Source: Maratus speciosus (Eukaryota; Arthropoda; Arachnida; Araneae; Salticidae). From it: a stretch of 64,000 bases of DNA. A program made the translations under genes and the position numbers. The DNA lies in assembly GCA_963932465.1 (NCBI GenBank), contig CAWVRF010001043.1, positions 434,001 to 498,000 on the forward strand, in the 5' to 3' direction. The notes beneath the pieces were generated by a model that made no database searches, had not been told where the DNA came from, and was given only the letters and a program-made list of their open reading frames with translations. This document shows positions 10,499-23,656 of this stretch, in pieces; the stretch's first letter is position 1; each line of letters begins with the position of its first letter.

Positions 10499-11478
10499 AA
10501 TTTTCAGCCCTGCACCGGAATTCAATTCATAAATATTGCGTGTTTTATATGCGGTAAATCTTTCTGATGAATTTTCTAACAATGCTTTGATTGTTGAAAC
10601 AATATATTCGGTTTCGCTTTATTATTTATTAATAAATGAATTTTGAGCCCTGCACCGAAATTCAATTCATAAATATTGCGTGTTTTATATGCGGTAACTC
10701 TTTCTGATGAATTTTCTATCAATGCTTTGATTGTTGAAACAATATATTCGGTTTCGCTTTATTATTTATTACGAAATTAATTTTGAGCCCTGCACCGGGA
10801 TTCAATTCATTAATATTGCGTGTTTTATATGCGGTAACTCTTTCTGATGAATTTTCTAACAATGCTTTGATTGTTGAAACAATATATTCGGTTTCGCTTT
10901 ATTATTTATTAAGAAATTAATTTTGAGCCCTGCACCAGAATTCAGTTCATAAATATTGCGTGTTTTATATGCGGTAACTCTTTCTGATGAATTTTCTAAC
11001 AATGCTTTGATTGTTTAAACAATATATTCGGTTTCGCTTTATTATTTACTAAGAAATTAATTTTGAGGCCTGCACCGGGATTCAATTCTTAAATATTGAA
11101 TGTTTTATATGCGGTAACTCTTTGTGATGAATTTTCTAGCAATGCTATGATTGTTAAAACAATATATTCGGTTTCGCTTTATTATTTATTAAGAAATTAA
11201 TTTTCAGCCCTGCACCGGAATTCAATTCATAAATTTTGCGTGTTTTATATGCGGTAACTCTTTCTGATGAATTTTCTAACAATGCTTTGATTGGTTTAAC
11301 AATATATTCGGTTTCGCTTTATTATTTATTAAGAAATTAATTTTCAGCCCTGCACCGGAATTCAATTCCTAAATATTGCGTGTTTTATATGCGGTAACTC
11401 TTTCTGATGAATTTTCTAACAATGCTTTGATTGTTTAAACAATATATTCGGTTTCGCTTTATTATTTACTAAGAAATT
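10219..11478 (+). repeat. 9-monomer block, copy 2 (2100-bp offset)
   Basis: This matches 8119-9378 monomer by monomer, including GGTAAATC with AATAAATG and the rare GTTAAAAC at about 11153. Differences include CTATCAATG (about 10716), ATTCAGTTC (about 10941) and ATTGAATG in place of ATTGAGTG (about 11100). Confidence 0.8.
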
Positions 11479-12317
11479 AATTTTCAGCCCTGCACCGGAA
11501 TTCAATTCATAAATATTGCGTGTTTTATATGCGGTAACTCTTTCTGATGAATTTTCTAACAATGCTTTGATTGTTGAAACAATATATTCGGTTTCGCTTT
11601 ATTATTTATTAATAAATTAATTTTGAGCCCTGCACCGGAATTCAATTCATAAATATTGCGTGTTTTATATCCGGTAACACTTTCTGATGAATTTTCTAAC
11701 TATGCTTTGATTGTTGAAACAATATATTCGGTTTCGCTTTATTATTTATTAAGAAATTAATTTTCAGCCCTGCACCGGAATTCAATTCATAAATATTGCT
11801 GTTTTATATGCGGTAACTCTTTCTGATGAATTTTCTAACAATGCTTTGATTGTTTAAACAATATATTCGGTTTCGATTTATTATTTACTAAGAAATTAAT
11901 TTTGAGCCCTGCACCGGGATTCAATTCTTAAATATTGCGTGTTTTATATGCAGTAACTCTTTCTGATGAATTTTCTAACAATGCTTTGATTGTTGAAACA
12001 ATATATTCGGTTTCGCTTTATTATTTATTAAGAAATTAATTTTCAGCCCTGCACCGGAATTCAATTCATAAATATTGCCTGTTTTATATGCGGTAACTCT
12101 TTCTGATGGATTTTCTAACAATGCTTTGATTGTTTAAACAATATATTCGGTTTCGCTTTATTATTTACTAAGAAATTAATTTTCAGCCCTGCACCGGAAT
12201 TCAATTCATAAATATTGCGTGTTTTATATGCGGTAACTCTTTCTGATGAATTTTCTAACAATGCTTTGATTGTTGAAACAATATATTCGGTTTCGCTTTA
12301 TTATTTATTAAGAAATT
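11479..12317 (+). repeat. 6-monomer block, copy 1 (4619-bp offset)
   Basis: Markers include CTAACTATGC (about 11696), the deleted ATTGCTGTTTT (about 11797), GCAGTAAC, and GCCTGTTTT with GATGGATTTT. The same run recurs at 16098-16936. Confidence 0.8.
11759..11897 (+). repeat. 139-bp monomer, deletion event 2 (also 16378-16516)
   Basis: ATTGCGTGTTTT has become ATTGCTGTTTT, losing one base. The identical short monomer at 16378-16516 lies in the duplicated 6-monomer block. Confidence 0.9.
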
Positions 12318-12597
12318 AATTTTGAGCCCTGCACCAGAATTCAATTCATAAATATTGCGTGTTTTATATGCGGTAACTCTTTCTGATGAATTTTCTAACA
12401 ATGCTTTGATTGTTTAAACAATATATTCGGTTTCGATTTATTATTTACTAAGAAATTAATTTTGAGGCCTGTTCCGGGATTCAATTCTTAAATATTGCGT
12501 GTTTTATATGCGGTAACTCTTTGTGATGAATTTTCTAGCAATGCTATGATTGTTGAAACAATATATTCGGTTTCGCTTTATTATTTATTAAGAAATT

Positions 12598-13577
12598 AAT
12601 TTTCAGCCCTGCACCGGAATTCAATTCATAAATTTTGCGTGTTTTATATGCGGTAACTCTTTCTGATGAATTTTCTAACAATGCTTTGATTGGTTTAACA
12701 ATATATTCGGTTTCGCTTTATTATTTATTAAGAAATTAATTTTCAGCCCTGCACCGGAATTCAATTCCTAAATATTGCGTGTTTTATATGCGGAAACTCT
12801 TTCTGATGAATTTTCTAACAATGCTTTGATTGGTTTAACAATATATTCGGTTTCGCTTTATTATTTATTAAGAAATTAATTTTCAGCCCTGCACCGGAAT
12901 TCAATTCCTAAATATTGCGTGTTTTATATGCGGTAACTCTTTCTGATGAATTTTCTAACAATGCTTTGATTGTTTAAACAATATATTCGGTTTCGCTTTA
13001 TTATTTACTAAGAAATAAATTTTCAGCCCTGCACCGGAATTCAATTCATAAATATTGCGTGTTTTATATGCGGTAACTCTTTCTGATGAATTTTCTAACA
13101 ATGCTTTGATTGTTGAAACAATATATTCGGTTTCGCTTTATTATTTATTAATAAATTAATTTTGAGCCCTGCACCGGAATTCAATTCATAAATATTGCGT
13201 GTTTTATATCCGTTAACACTTTCTGATGAATTTTCTAACAATGCTTTGATTGTTGAAACAATATATTCGGTTTCGCTTTATTATTTATTAAGAAATTAAT
13301 TTTCAGCCCTGCACCGGAATTCAATTCATAAATATTGCGTGTTTTATATGCGGTAACTCTTTCTGATGAATTTTCTAACAATGCTTTGATTGTTTAAACA
13401 ATATATTCGGTTTCGATTTATTATTTACTAAGAAATTAATTTTGAGCCCTGCACCGGGATTCAATTCTTAAATATTGCGTGTTTTATATGCAGTAACTCT
13501 TTCTGATGAATTTTCTAACAATGCTTTGATTGTTGAAACAATATATTCGGTTTCGCTTTATTATTTATTAAGAAATT
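12598..13577 (+). repeat. 7-monomer block, copy 2 (3079-bp offset)
   Basis: This is the same series as 9519-10498, 22 monomers (minus one base) downstream. A private change is ATCCGTTAACAC near 13209 in place of ATCCGGTAACAC. The monomers just before it (12038-12597) follow the 6999-7698 series, so this stretch is a join of two earlier segments. Confidence 0.75.
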
Positions 13578-13997
13578 AATTTTCAGCCCTGCACCGGAAT
13601 TCAATTCATAAATATTGCCTGTTTTATATGCGGTAACTCTTTCTGATGGATTTTCTAACAATGCTTTGATTGTTTAAACAATATATTCGGTTTCGCTTTA
13701 TTATTTACTAAGAAATTAATTTTCAGCCCTGCACCGGAATTCAATTCATAAATATTGCGTGTTTTATATGCGGTAACTCTTTCTGATGAATTTTCTAACA
13801 ATGCTTTGATTGTTGAAACAATATATTCGGTTTCGCTTTATTATTTATTACGAAATTAATTTTGAGGCCTGCACCGGGATTCAATTCATTAATATTGCGT
13901 GTTTTATATGCGGTAACTCTTTCTGATGAATTTTCTAACAATGCTTTGATTGTTGAAACAATATATTCGGTTTCGCTTTATTATTTATTAAGAAATT

Positions 13998-14977
13998 AAT
14001 TTTGAGCCCTGCACCAGAATTCAATTCATAAATATTGCGTGTTTTATATGCGGTAACTCTTTCTGATGAATTTTCTAACAATGCTTTGATTGTTTAAACA
14101 ATATATTCGGTTTCGCTTTATTATTTACTAAGAAATTAATTTTGAGGCCTGCACCGGGATTCAATCCTTAAATATTGCGTGTTTTATATGCGGTAACTCT
14201 TTGTGATGAATTTTCTAGCAATGCTATGATTGTTGAAACAATATATTCGGTTTCGCTTTATTATTTATTAAGAAATTAATTTTCAGCCCTGCACCGGAAT
14301 TCAATTCATAAATTTTGCGTGTTTTATATGCGGTAACTCTTTCTGATGAATTTTCTAACAATGCTTTGATTGGTTTAACAATATATTCCGTTTCGCTTTA
14401 TTATTTATTAAGAAATTAATTTTCAGCCCTGCACCGGAATTCAATTCCTAAATATTGCGTGTTTTATATGCGGAAACTCTTTCTGATGAATTTTCTAACA
14501 ATGCTTTGATTGTTTAAACAATATATTCGGTTTCGCTTTATTATTCACTAAGAAATTAATTTTCAGCCCTGCACCGGAATTCAATTCATAAATATTGCGT
14601 GTTTTATATGCGGTAACACTTTCTGATGAATTTTCTAACAATGCTTTGATTGTTGAAACAATATATTCGGTTTCGCTTTATTATTTATTAAGAAATTAAT
14701 TTTCAGCGGTGCACCGGAATTCAATTCATAAATATTGCGTGTTTTATATGCGGAAACACTTTCTGATGAATTTTCTAACAATACTTTGATTGTTCAAAAA
14801 ATATATTCGGTTTCGCTTTATTATTTATTAAGAAATTAATTTTCAGCGGTGCACCGAAATTCAATTCATAAATATTGCGTGTTTTATATGCGGTAACTCT
14901 TTCTGATGAATTTTCTAACAATGCTTTGATTGTTGACACAATATATTCGGTTTCGCTTTATTATTTATTTAGAAATT
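13998..14977 (+). repeat. 7-monomer block, copy 1 (2939-bp offset)
   Basis: Series: CCAGAATTC; GAGGCC with ATTCAATCC; ATTTTGCG with ATATTCCG; CCTAAAT with GCGGAAACTC and ATTCACTAAG; GGTAACAC; CAGCGGTGC with GCGGAAACAC, CAATACTTTG and GTTCAAAAAAT; CAGCGGTGC with CCGAAATTC and GTTGACAC. It contains the first CAGCGGTGC monomers of the window (14698). The same series is at 16937-17916. Confidence 0.8.
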
Positions 14978-15957
14978 AATTTTCAGCCCTGCACCGGAAT
15001 TCAATTCATAAATATTGCGTGTTTTATATGCGGTAACACTTTCTGATGAATTTTCTAACAATGCTTTGATTGTTTAAACAATATATTCGGTTTCGCTTTA
15101 TTATTTACTAAGAAATTAATTTTGAGCCCTGCATCGGGATTCAATTCATAAATATTGCATGTTTTATATGCGGTAACTCTTTCTGATGAATTTTCTAACA
15201 ATGCTTTGATTATTGAAACAATATATTCGGTTTCGCTTTATTATTTATTAAGAAATTAATTTTCAGCCCTGCACCGGAATTCAATTCATAAATATTGCGT
15301 GTTTTATATGCGGTAAATCTTTCTGATGAATTTTCTAACAATGCTTTGATTGTTGAAACAATATATTCGGTTTCGCTTTATTATTTATTAAGAAATTAAT
15401 TTTAAGCCCTGCACCGGAATTCAATTCATAAATATTGCGTGTTTTATATGCGGTAACTCTTTCTGATGAATTTTCTAACAATGCTTTGATTGTTTAAACA
15501 ATATATTCGGTTTCGCTTTATTATTTATTAATAAATTAATTTTGAGCTCTGCACCGGAATTCAATTCATAAATATTGCGTGTTTTATATCCGGTAACACT
15601 TTCTGATGAATTTTCTAACAATGCTTTGATTGTTGAAACAATATATTCGGTTTCGCTTTATTATTTATTAAGAAATTAATTTTCAGCCCTGCACCGGAAT
15701 TCAATTCATAAATATTGCGTGTTTTATATGCGGTAACTCTTTCTGATGAATTTTCTAACAATGCTTTGATTGTTTAAACAATATATTCGGTTTCGCTTTA
15801 TTATTTACTAAGAAATTAATTTTCAGCCCTGCACCGGAATTCAATTCATAAATATTGCGTGTTTTATATGCGGTAACTCTTTCTGATGATTTTTCTAACA
15901 ATGCTTTGATTGTTGAAACAATATATTCGGTTTCGCTTTATTATTTATTACGAAATT
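14838..15957 (+). repeat. 8-monomer block related to 29397-30516
   Basis: Order: GTTGACAC with TTTAG; GGTAACAC with CTAAG; GCATCGGGATTC with ATTGCATG and GATTATTGAAAC; GGTAAATC; TTTTAAGCCC; GAGCTCTGC with ATCCGGTAACAC; a plain CTAAG monomer; a TTACG monomer. The same order recurs about 14.56 kb downstream (104 monomers minus one base). Confidence 0.75.
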
Positions 15958-16097
15958 AATTTTGAGGCCTGCACCGGGATTCAATTCATTAATATTGCGT
16001 GTTTTATATGCGGTAACTCTTTCTGATGAATTTTCTAACAATACTTTGATTGTTTAAACAATATATTCGGTTTCGCTTTATTATTTACTAAGAAATT

Positions 16098-16936
16098 AAT
16101 TTTCAGCCCTGCACCGGAATTCAATTCATAAATATTGCGTGTTTTATATGCGGTAACTCTTTCTGATGAATTTTCTAACAATGCTTTGATTGTTGAAACA
16201 ATATATTCGGTTTCGCTTTATTATTTATTAATAAATTAATTTTGAGCCCTGCACCGGAATTCAATTCATAAATATTGCGTGTTTTATATCCGGTAACACT
16301 TTCTGATGAATTTTCTAACTATGCTTTTATTGTTGAAACAATATATTCGGTTTCGCTTTATTATTTATTAAGAAATTAATTTTCAGCCCTGCACCGGAAT
16401 TCAATTCATAAATATTGCTGTTTTATATGCGGTAACTCTTTCTGATGAATTTTCTAACAATGCTTTGATTGTTTAAACAATATATTCGGTTTCGATTTAT
16501 TATTTACTAAGAAATTAATTTTGAGCCCTGCACCGGGATTCAATTCTTAAATATTGCGTGTTTTATATGCAGTAACTCTTTCTGATGAATTTTCTAACAA
16601 TGCTTTGATTGTTGAAACAATATATTCGTTTTCGCTTTATTATTTATTAAGAAATTAATTTTCAGCCCTGCACCGGAATTCAATTCATAAATATTGCCTG
16701 TTTTATATGCGGTAACACTTTCTGATGGATTTTCTAACAATGCTTTGATTGTTTAAACAATATATTCGGTTTCGCTTTATTATTTACTAAGAAATTAATT
16801 TTCAGCCCTGCACCGGAATTCAATTCATAAATATTGCGTGTTTTATATGCGGTAACTCTTTCTGATGAATTTTCTAACAATGCTTTGATTGTTGAAACAA
16901 TATATTCGGTTTCGCTTTATTATTTATTAAGAAATT
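16098..16936 (+). repeat. 6-monomer block, copy 2 (4619-bp offset)
   Basis: This matches 11479-12317, including CTAACTATGC and the same 1-bp deletion ATTGCTGTTTT (about 16416). Private changes are GCTTTTATTG (about 16324), TTCGTTTTCG (about 16626) and GGTAACAC (about 16711). Confidence 0.8.
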
Positions 16937-17916
16937 AATTTTGAGCCCTGCACCAGAATTCAATTCATAAATATTGCGTGTTTTATATGCGGTAACTCTT
17001 TCTGATGAATTTTCTAACAATGCTTTGATTGTTTAAACAATATATTCGGTTTCGCTTTATTATTTACTAAGAAATTAATTTTGAGGCCTGCACCGGGATT
17101 CAATCCTTAAATATTGCGTGTTTTATATGCGGTAACTCTTTGTGATGAATTTTCTAGCAATGCTATGATTGTTGAAACAATATATTCGGTTTCGCTTTAT
17201 TATTTATTAAGAAATTAATTTTCAGCCCTGCACCGGAATTCAATTCATAAATTTTGCGTGTTTTATATGCGGTAACTCTTTCTGATGAATTTTCTAACAA
17301 TGCTTTGATTGGTTTAACAATATATTCCGTTTCGCTTTATTATTTATTAAGAAATTAATTTTCAGCCCGGCACCGGAATTCAATTCCTAAATATTGCGTG
17401 TTTTATATGCGGAAACTCTTTCTGATGAATTTTCTAACAATGCTTTGATTGTTTAAACAATATATTCGGTTTCGCTTTATTATTCACTAAGAAATTAATT
17501 TTCAGCCCTGCACCGGAATTCAATTCATAAATATTGCGTGTTTTATATGCGGTAACACTTTCTGATGAATTTTCTAACAATGCTTTGATTGTTGAAACAA
17601 TATATTCGGTTTCGCTTTATTATTTATTAAGAAATTAATTTTCAGCGGTGCACCGGAATTCAATTCATAAATATTGCGTGTTTTATATGCGGAAACACTT
17701 TCTGATGAATTTTCTAACAATACTTTGATTGTTCAAAAAATATATTCGGTTTCGCTTTATTATTTATTAAGAAATTAATTTTCAGCGGTGCACCGAAATT
17801 CAATTCATAAATATTGCGTGTTTTATATGCGGTAACTCTTTCTGATGAATTTTCTAACAATGCTTTGATTGTTGACACAATATATTCGGTTTCGCTTTAT
17901 TATTTATTAAGAAATT
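16937..17916 (+). repeat. 7-monomer block, copy 2 (2939-bp offset)
   Basis: This has the same order as 13998-14977, including ATTCAATCC and ATATTCCG. CAGCCCGGCACC at about 17363 is private. From 17217 it is also the head of the 23-monomer unit. Confidence 0.8.
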
Positions 17917-18056
17917 AATTTTCAGCCCTGCACCGGAATTCAATTCATAAATATTGCGTGTTTTATATGCGGTAACTCTTTCTGATGAATTTTCTAACAA
18001 TGCTTTGATTGTTGAAACAATATATTCGGTTTCGCTTTATTATTTATTACGAAATT

Positions 18057-18756
18057 AATTTTGAGGCCTGCACCGGGATTCAATTCATTAATATTGCGTG
18101 TTTTATATGCGGTAACTCTTTCTGATGAATTTTCTAACAATACTTTGATTGTTGAAACAATATATTCGGTTTCGCTTTATTATTTATTAATAAATTAATT
18201 TTGAGCCCTGCACCGAAATTCAATTCATAAATATTGCGTGTTTTATATGCGGTAACTCTTTCTGATGAATTTTCTAACAATGCTTTGATTGTTGAAACAA
18301 TATATTCGGTTTCGCTTTATTATTTATTACGAAATTAATTTTGAGCCCTGCACCGGGATTCAATTCATTAATATTGCGTGTTTTATATGCGGTAACTCTT
18401 TCTGATGAATTTTCTAACAATGCTTTGATTGTTGAAACAATATATTCGGTTTCGCTTTATTATTTATTAAGAAATTAATTTTGAGCCCTGCACCAGAATT
18501 CAATTCATAAATATTGCGTGTTTTATATGCGGTAACTCTTTCTGATGAATTTTCTAACAATGCTTTGATTGTTTAAACAATATATTCGGTTTCGCTTTAT
18601 TATTTACTAAGAAATTAATTTTGAGGCCTGCACCGGGATTCAATTCTTAAATATTGCGTGTTTTATATGCGGTAACTCTTTGTGATGAATTTTCTAGCAA
18701 TGCTATGATTGTTGAAACAATATATTCGGTTTCGCTTTATTATTTATTACGAAATT
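18057..18756 (+). repeat. 5-monomer tandem pair, left half (700 bp)
   Basis: Order: GAGGCC with CATTAAT and CAATACTTTG; CCGAAATTC; CATTAAT; CCAGAATTC; TTTGTGAT with CTAGCAATGC. The same five monomers follow at 18757-19456. The only clear difference is the end of the fifth monomer, TTACG in the left copy and TTAAG in the right. The pair is repeated in copies B (21277-22676) and D (26177-27576), so it predates the 23-monomer amplification. Confidence 0.88.
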
Positions 18757-19456
18757 AATTTTGAGGCCTGCACCGGGATTCAATTCATTAATATTGCGTG
18801 TTTTATATGCGGTAACTCTTTCTGATGAATTTTCTAACAATACTTTGATTGTTGAAACAATATATTCGGTTTCGCTTTATTATTTATTAATAAATTAATT
18901 TTGAGCCCTGCACCGAAATTCAATTCATAAATATTGCGTGTTTTATATGCGGTAACTCTTTCTGATGAATTTTCTAACAATGCTTTGATTGTTGAAACAA
19001 TATATTCGGTTTCGCTTTATTATTTATTACGAAATTAATTTTGAGCCCTGCACCGGGATTCAATTCATTAATATTGCGTGTTTTATATGCGGTAACTCTT
19101 TCTGATGAATTTTCTAACAATGCTTTGATTGTTGAAACAATATATTCGGTTTCGCTTTATTATTTATTAAGAAATTAATTTTGAGCCCTGCACCAGAATT
19201 CAATTCATAAATATTGCGTGTTTTATATGCGGTAACTCTTTCTGATGAATTTTCTAACAATGCTTTGATTGTTTAAACAATATATTCGGTTTCGCTTTAT
19301 TATTTACTAAGAAATTAATTTTGAGGCCTGCACCGGGATTCAATTCTTAAATATTGCGTGTTTTATATGCGGTAACTCTTTGTGATGAATTTTCTAGCAA
19401 TGCTATGATTGTTGAAACAATATATTCGGTTTCGCTTTATTATTTATTAAGAAATT
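18757..19456 (+). repeat. 5-monomer tandem pair, right half (700 bp)
   Basis: Second copy of the 700-bp block at 18057-18756, ending TTAAG and leading into the ATTTTGCG with ATTGGTTTAAC monomer. Confidence 0.88.
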
Positions 19457-20436
19457 AATTTTCAGCCCTGCACCGGAATTCAATTCATAAATTTTGCGTG
19501 TTTTATATGCGGTAACTCTTTCTGATGAATTTTCTAACAATGCTTTGATTGGTTTAACAATATATTCGGTTTCGCTTTATTATTTATTAAGAAATTAATT
19601 TTCAGCCCTGCACCGGAATTCAATTCCTAAATATTGCGTGTTTTATATGCGGTAACTCTTTCTGATGAATTTTCTAACAATGCTTTGATTGTTTAAACAA
19701 TATATTCGGTTTCGCTTTATTATTCACTAAGAAATTAATTTTCAGCCCTGCACCGGAATTCAATTCATAAATATTGCGTGTTTTATATGCGGTAACTCTT
19801 TCTGATGAATTTTCTAACAATGCTTTGATTGTTGAAACAATATATTCGGTTTCGCTTTATTATTTATTAAGAAATTAATTTTCAGCGGTGCACCGGAATT
19901 CAATTCATAAATTTTGCGTGTTTTATATGCGGTAACTCTTTCTGATGAATTTTCTAACAATGCTTTGATTGGTTTAACAATATATTCGGTTTCGCTTTAT
20001 TATTTATTAAGAAATTAATTTTCAGCCCTGCACCGGAATTCAATTCCTAAATATTGCGTGTTTTATATGCGGAAACTCTTTCTGATGAATTTTCTAACAA
20101 TGCTTTGATTGTTTAAACAATATATTCGGTTTCGCTTTATTATTCACTAAGAAATTAATTTTCAGCCCTGCACCGGAATTCAATTCATAAATATTGCGTG
20201 TTTTATATGCGGTAACTCTTTCTGATGAATTTTCTAACAATGCTTTGATTGTTGAAACAATATATTCGGTTTCGCTTTATTATTTATTAAGAAATTAATT
20301 TTCAGCGGTGCACCGGAATTCAATTCATAAATATTGCGTGTTTTATATGCGGAAACACTTTCTGATGAATTTTCTAACAATACTTTGATTGTTCAAAAAA
20401 TATATTCGGTTTCGCTTTATTATTTATTAAGAAATT

Positions 20437-23400
20437 AATTTTCAGCCCTGCACCGGAATTCAATTCATAAATTTTGCGTGTTTTATATGCGGTAACTCTT
20501 TCTGATGAATTTTCTAACAATGCTTTGATTGGTTTAACAATATATTCCGTTTCGCTTTATTATTTATTAAGAAATTAATTTTCAGCCCTGCACCGGAATT
20601 CAATTCCTAAATATTGCGTGTTTTATATGCGGAAACTCTTTCTGATGAATTTTCTAACAATGCTTTGATTGTTTAAACAATATATTCGGTTTCGCTTTAT
20701 TATTCACTAAGAAATTAATTTTCAGCCCTGCACCGGAATTCAATTCATAAATATTGCGTGTTTTATATGCGGTAACACTTTCTGATGAATTTTCTAACAA
20801 TGCTTTGATTGTTGAAACAATATATTCGGTTTCGCTTTATTATTTATTAAGAAATTAATTTTCAGCGGTGCACCGGAATTCAATTCATAAATATTGCGTG
20901 TTTTATATGCGGAAACACTTTCTGATGAATTTTCTAACAATACTTTGATTGTTCAAAAAATATATTCGGTTTCGCTTTATTATTTATTAAGAAATTAATT
21001 TTCAGCGGTGCACCGAAATTCAATTCATAAATATTGCGTGTTTTATATGCGGTAACTCTTTCTGATGAATTTTCTAACAATGCTTTGATTGTTGACACAA
21101 TATATTCGGTTTCGCTTTATTATTTATTAAGAAATTAATTTTCAGCCCTGCACCGGAATTCAATTCATAAATATTGCGTGTTTTATATGCGGTAACTCTT
21201 TCTGATGAATTTTCTAACAATGCTTTGATTGTTGAAACAATATATTCGGTTTCGCTTTATTATTTATTACGAAATTAATTTTGAGGCCTGCACCGGGATT
21301 CAATTCATTAATATTGCGTGTTTTATATGCGGTAACTCTTTCTGATGAATTTTCTAACAATACTTTGATTGTTGAAACAATATATTCGGTTTCGCTTTAT
21401 TATTTATTAATAAATTAATTTTGAGCCCTGCACCGAAATTCAATTCATAAATATTGCGTGTTTTATATGCGGTAACTCTTTCTGATGAATTTTCTAACAA
21501 TGCTTTGATTGTTGAAACAATATATTCGGTTTCGCTTTATTATTTATTACGAAATTAATTTTGAGCCCTGCACCGGGATTCAATTCATTAATATTGCGTG
21601 TTTTATATGCGGTAACTCTTTCTGATGAATTTTCTAACAATGCTTTGATTGTTGAAACAATATATTCGGTTTCGCTTTATTATTTATTAAGAAATTAATT
21701 TTGAGCCCTGCACCAGAATTCAATTCATAAATATTGCGTGTTTTATATGCGGTAACTCTTTCTGATGAATTTTCTAACAATGCTTTGATTGTTTAAACAA
21801 TATATTCGGTTTCGCTTTATTATTTACTAAGAAATTAATTTTGAGGCCTGCACCGGGATTCAATTCTTAAATATTGCGTGTTTTATATGCGGTAACTCTT
21901 TGTGATGAATTTTCTAGCAATGCTATGATTGTTGAAACAATATATTCGGTTTCGCTTTATTATTTATTACGAAATTAATTTTGAGGCCTGCACCGGGATT
22001 CAATTCATTAATATTGCGTGTTTTATATGCGGTAACTCTTTCTGATGAATTTTCTAACAATACTTTGATTGTTGAAACAATATATTCGGTTTCGCTTTAT
22101 TATTTATTAATAAATTAATTTTGAGCCCTGCACCGAAATTCAATTCATAAATATTGCGTGTTTTATATGCGGTAACTCTTTCTGATGAATTTTCTAACAA
22201 TGCTTTGATTGTTGAAACAATATATTCGGTTTCGCTTTATTATTTATTACGAAATTAATTTTGAGCCCTGCACCGGGATTCAATTCATTAATATTGCGTG
22301 TTTTATATGCGGTAACTCTTTCTGATGAATTTTCTAACAATGCTTTGATTGTTGAAACAATATATTCGGTTTCGCTTTATTATTTATTAAGAAATTAATT
22401 TTGAGCCCTGCACCAGAATTCAATTCATAAATATTGCGTGTTTTATATGCGGTAACTCTTTCTGATGAATTTTCTAACAATGCTTTGATTGTTTAAACAA
22501 TATATTCGGTTTCGCTTTATTATTTACTAAGAAATTAATTTTGAGGCCTGCACCGGGATTCAATTCTTAAATATTGCGTGTTTTATATGCGGTAACTCTT
22601 TGTGATGAATTTTCTAGCAATGCTATGATTGTTGAAACAATATATTCGGTTTCGCTTTATTATTTATTAAGAAATTAATTTTCAGCCCTGCACCGGAATT
22701 CAATTCATAAATTTTGCGTGTTTTATATGCGGTAACTCTTTCTGATGAATTTTCTAACAATGCTTTGATTGGTTTAACAATATATTCGGTTTCGCTTTAT
22801 TATTTATTAAGAAATTAATTTTCAGCCCTGCACCGGAATTCAATTCCTAAATATTGCGTGTTTTATATGCGGTAACTCTTTCTGATGAATTTTCTAACAA
22901 TGCTTTGATTGTTTAAACAATATATTCGGTTTCGCTTTATTATTCACTAAGAAATTAATTTTCAGCCCTGCACCGGAATTCAATTCATAAATATTGCGTG
23001 TTTTATATGCGGTAACTCTTTCTGATGAATTTTCTAACAATGCTTTGATTGTTGAAACAATATATTCGGTTTCGCTTTATTATTTATTAAGAAATTAATT
23101 TTCAGCGGTGCACCGGAATTCAATTCATAAATTTTGCGTGTTTTATATGCGGTAACTCTTTCTGATGAATTTTCTAACAATGCTTTGATTGGTTTAACAA
23201 TATATTCGGTTTCGCTTTATTATTTATTAAGAAATTAATTTTCAGCCCTGCACCGGAATTCAATTCCTAAATATTGCGTGTTTTATATGCGGAAACTCTT
23301 TCTGATGAATTTTCTAACAATGCTTTGATTGTTTAAACAATATATTCGGTTTCGCTTTATTATTCACTAAGAAATTAATTTTCAGCCCTGCACCGGAATT

Positions 23401-23656
23401 CAATTCATAAATATTGCGTGTTTTATATGCGGTAACTCTTTCTGATGAATTTTCTAACAATGCTTTGATTGTTGAAACAATATATTCGGTTTCGCTTTAT
23501 TATTTATTAAGAAATTAATTTTCAGCGGTGCACCGGAATTCAATTCATAAATATTGCGTGTTTTATATGCGGAAACACTTTCTGATGAATTTTCTAACAA
23601 TACTTTGATTGTTCAAAAAATATATTCGGTTTCGCTTTATTATTTATTAAGAAATT
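20437..23656 (+). repeat. 23-monomer higher-order unit, copy B (3220 bp)
   Basis: This matches copy A base for base at a 3220-bp offset as far as I could compare. Adjacent full copies with so few differences indicate recent amplification or strong homogenisation. Confidence 0.88.

Larger units (their letters stand above)
17217..20436 (+). repeat. 23-monomer higher-order unit, copy A (3220 bp)
   Basis: The unit opens with the ATATTCCG monomer and runs through the CAGCGGTGC monomers, a 5-monomer internal duplication (18057-19456), and two ATTTTGCG/CCTAAAT pairs, closing with a CAGCGGTGC monomer having GTTCAAAAAAT (20297). The same series starts again at 20437. CAGCCCGGCACC (17363) is the only difference from the next copy that I spotted. 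Confidence 0.88.
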
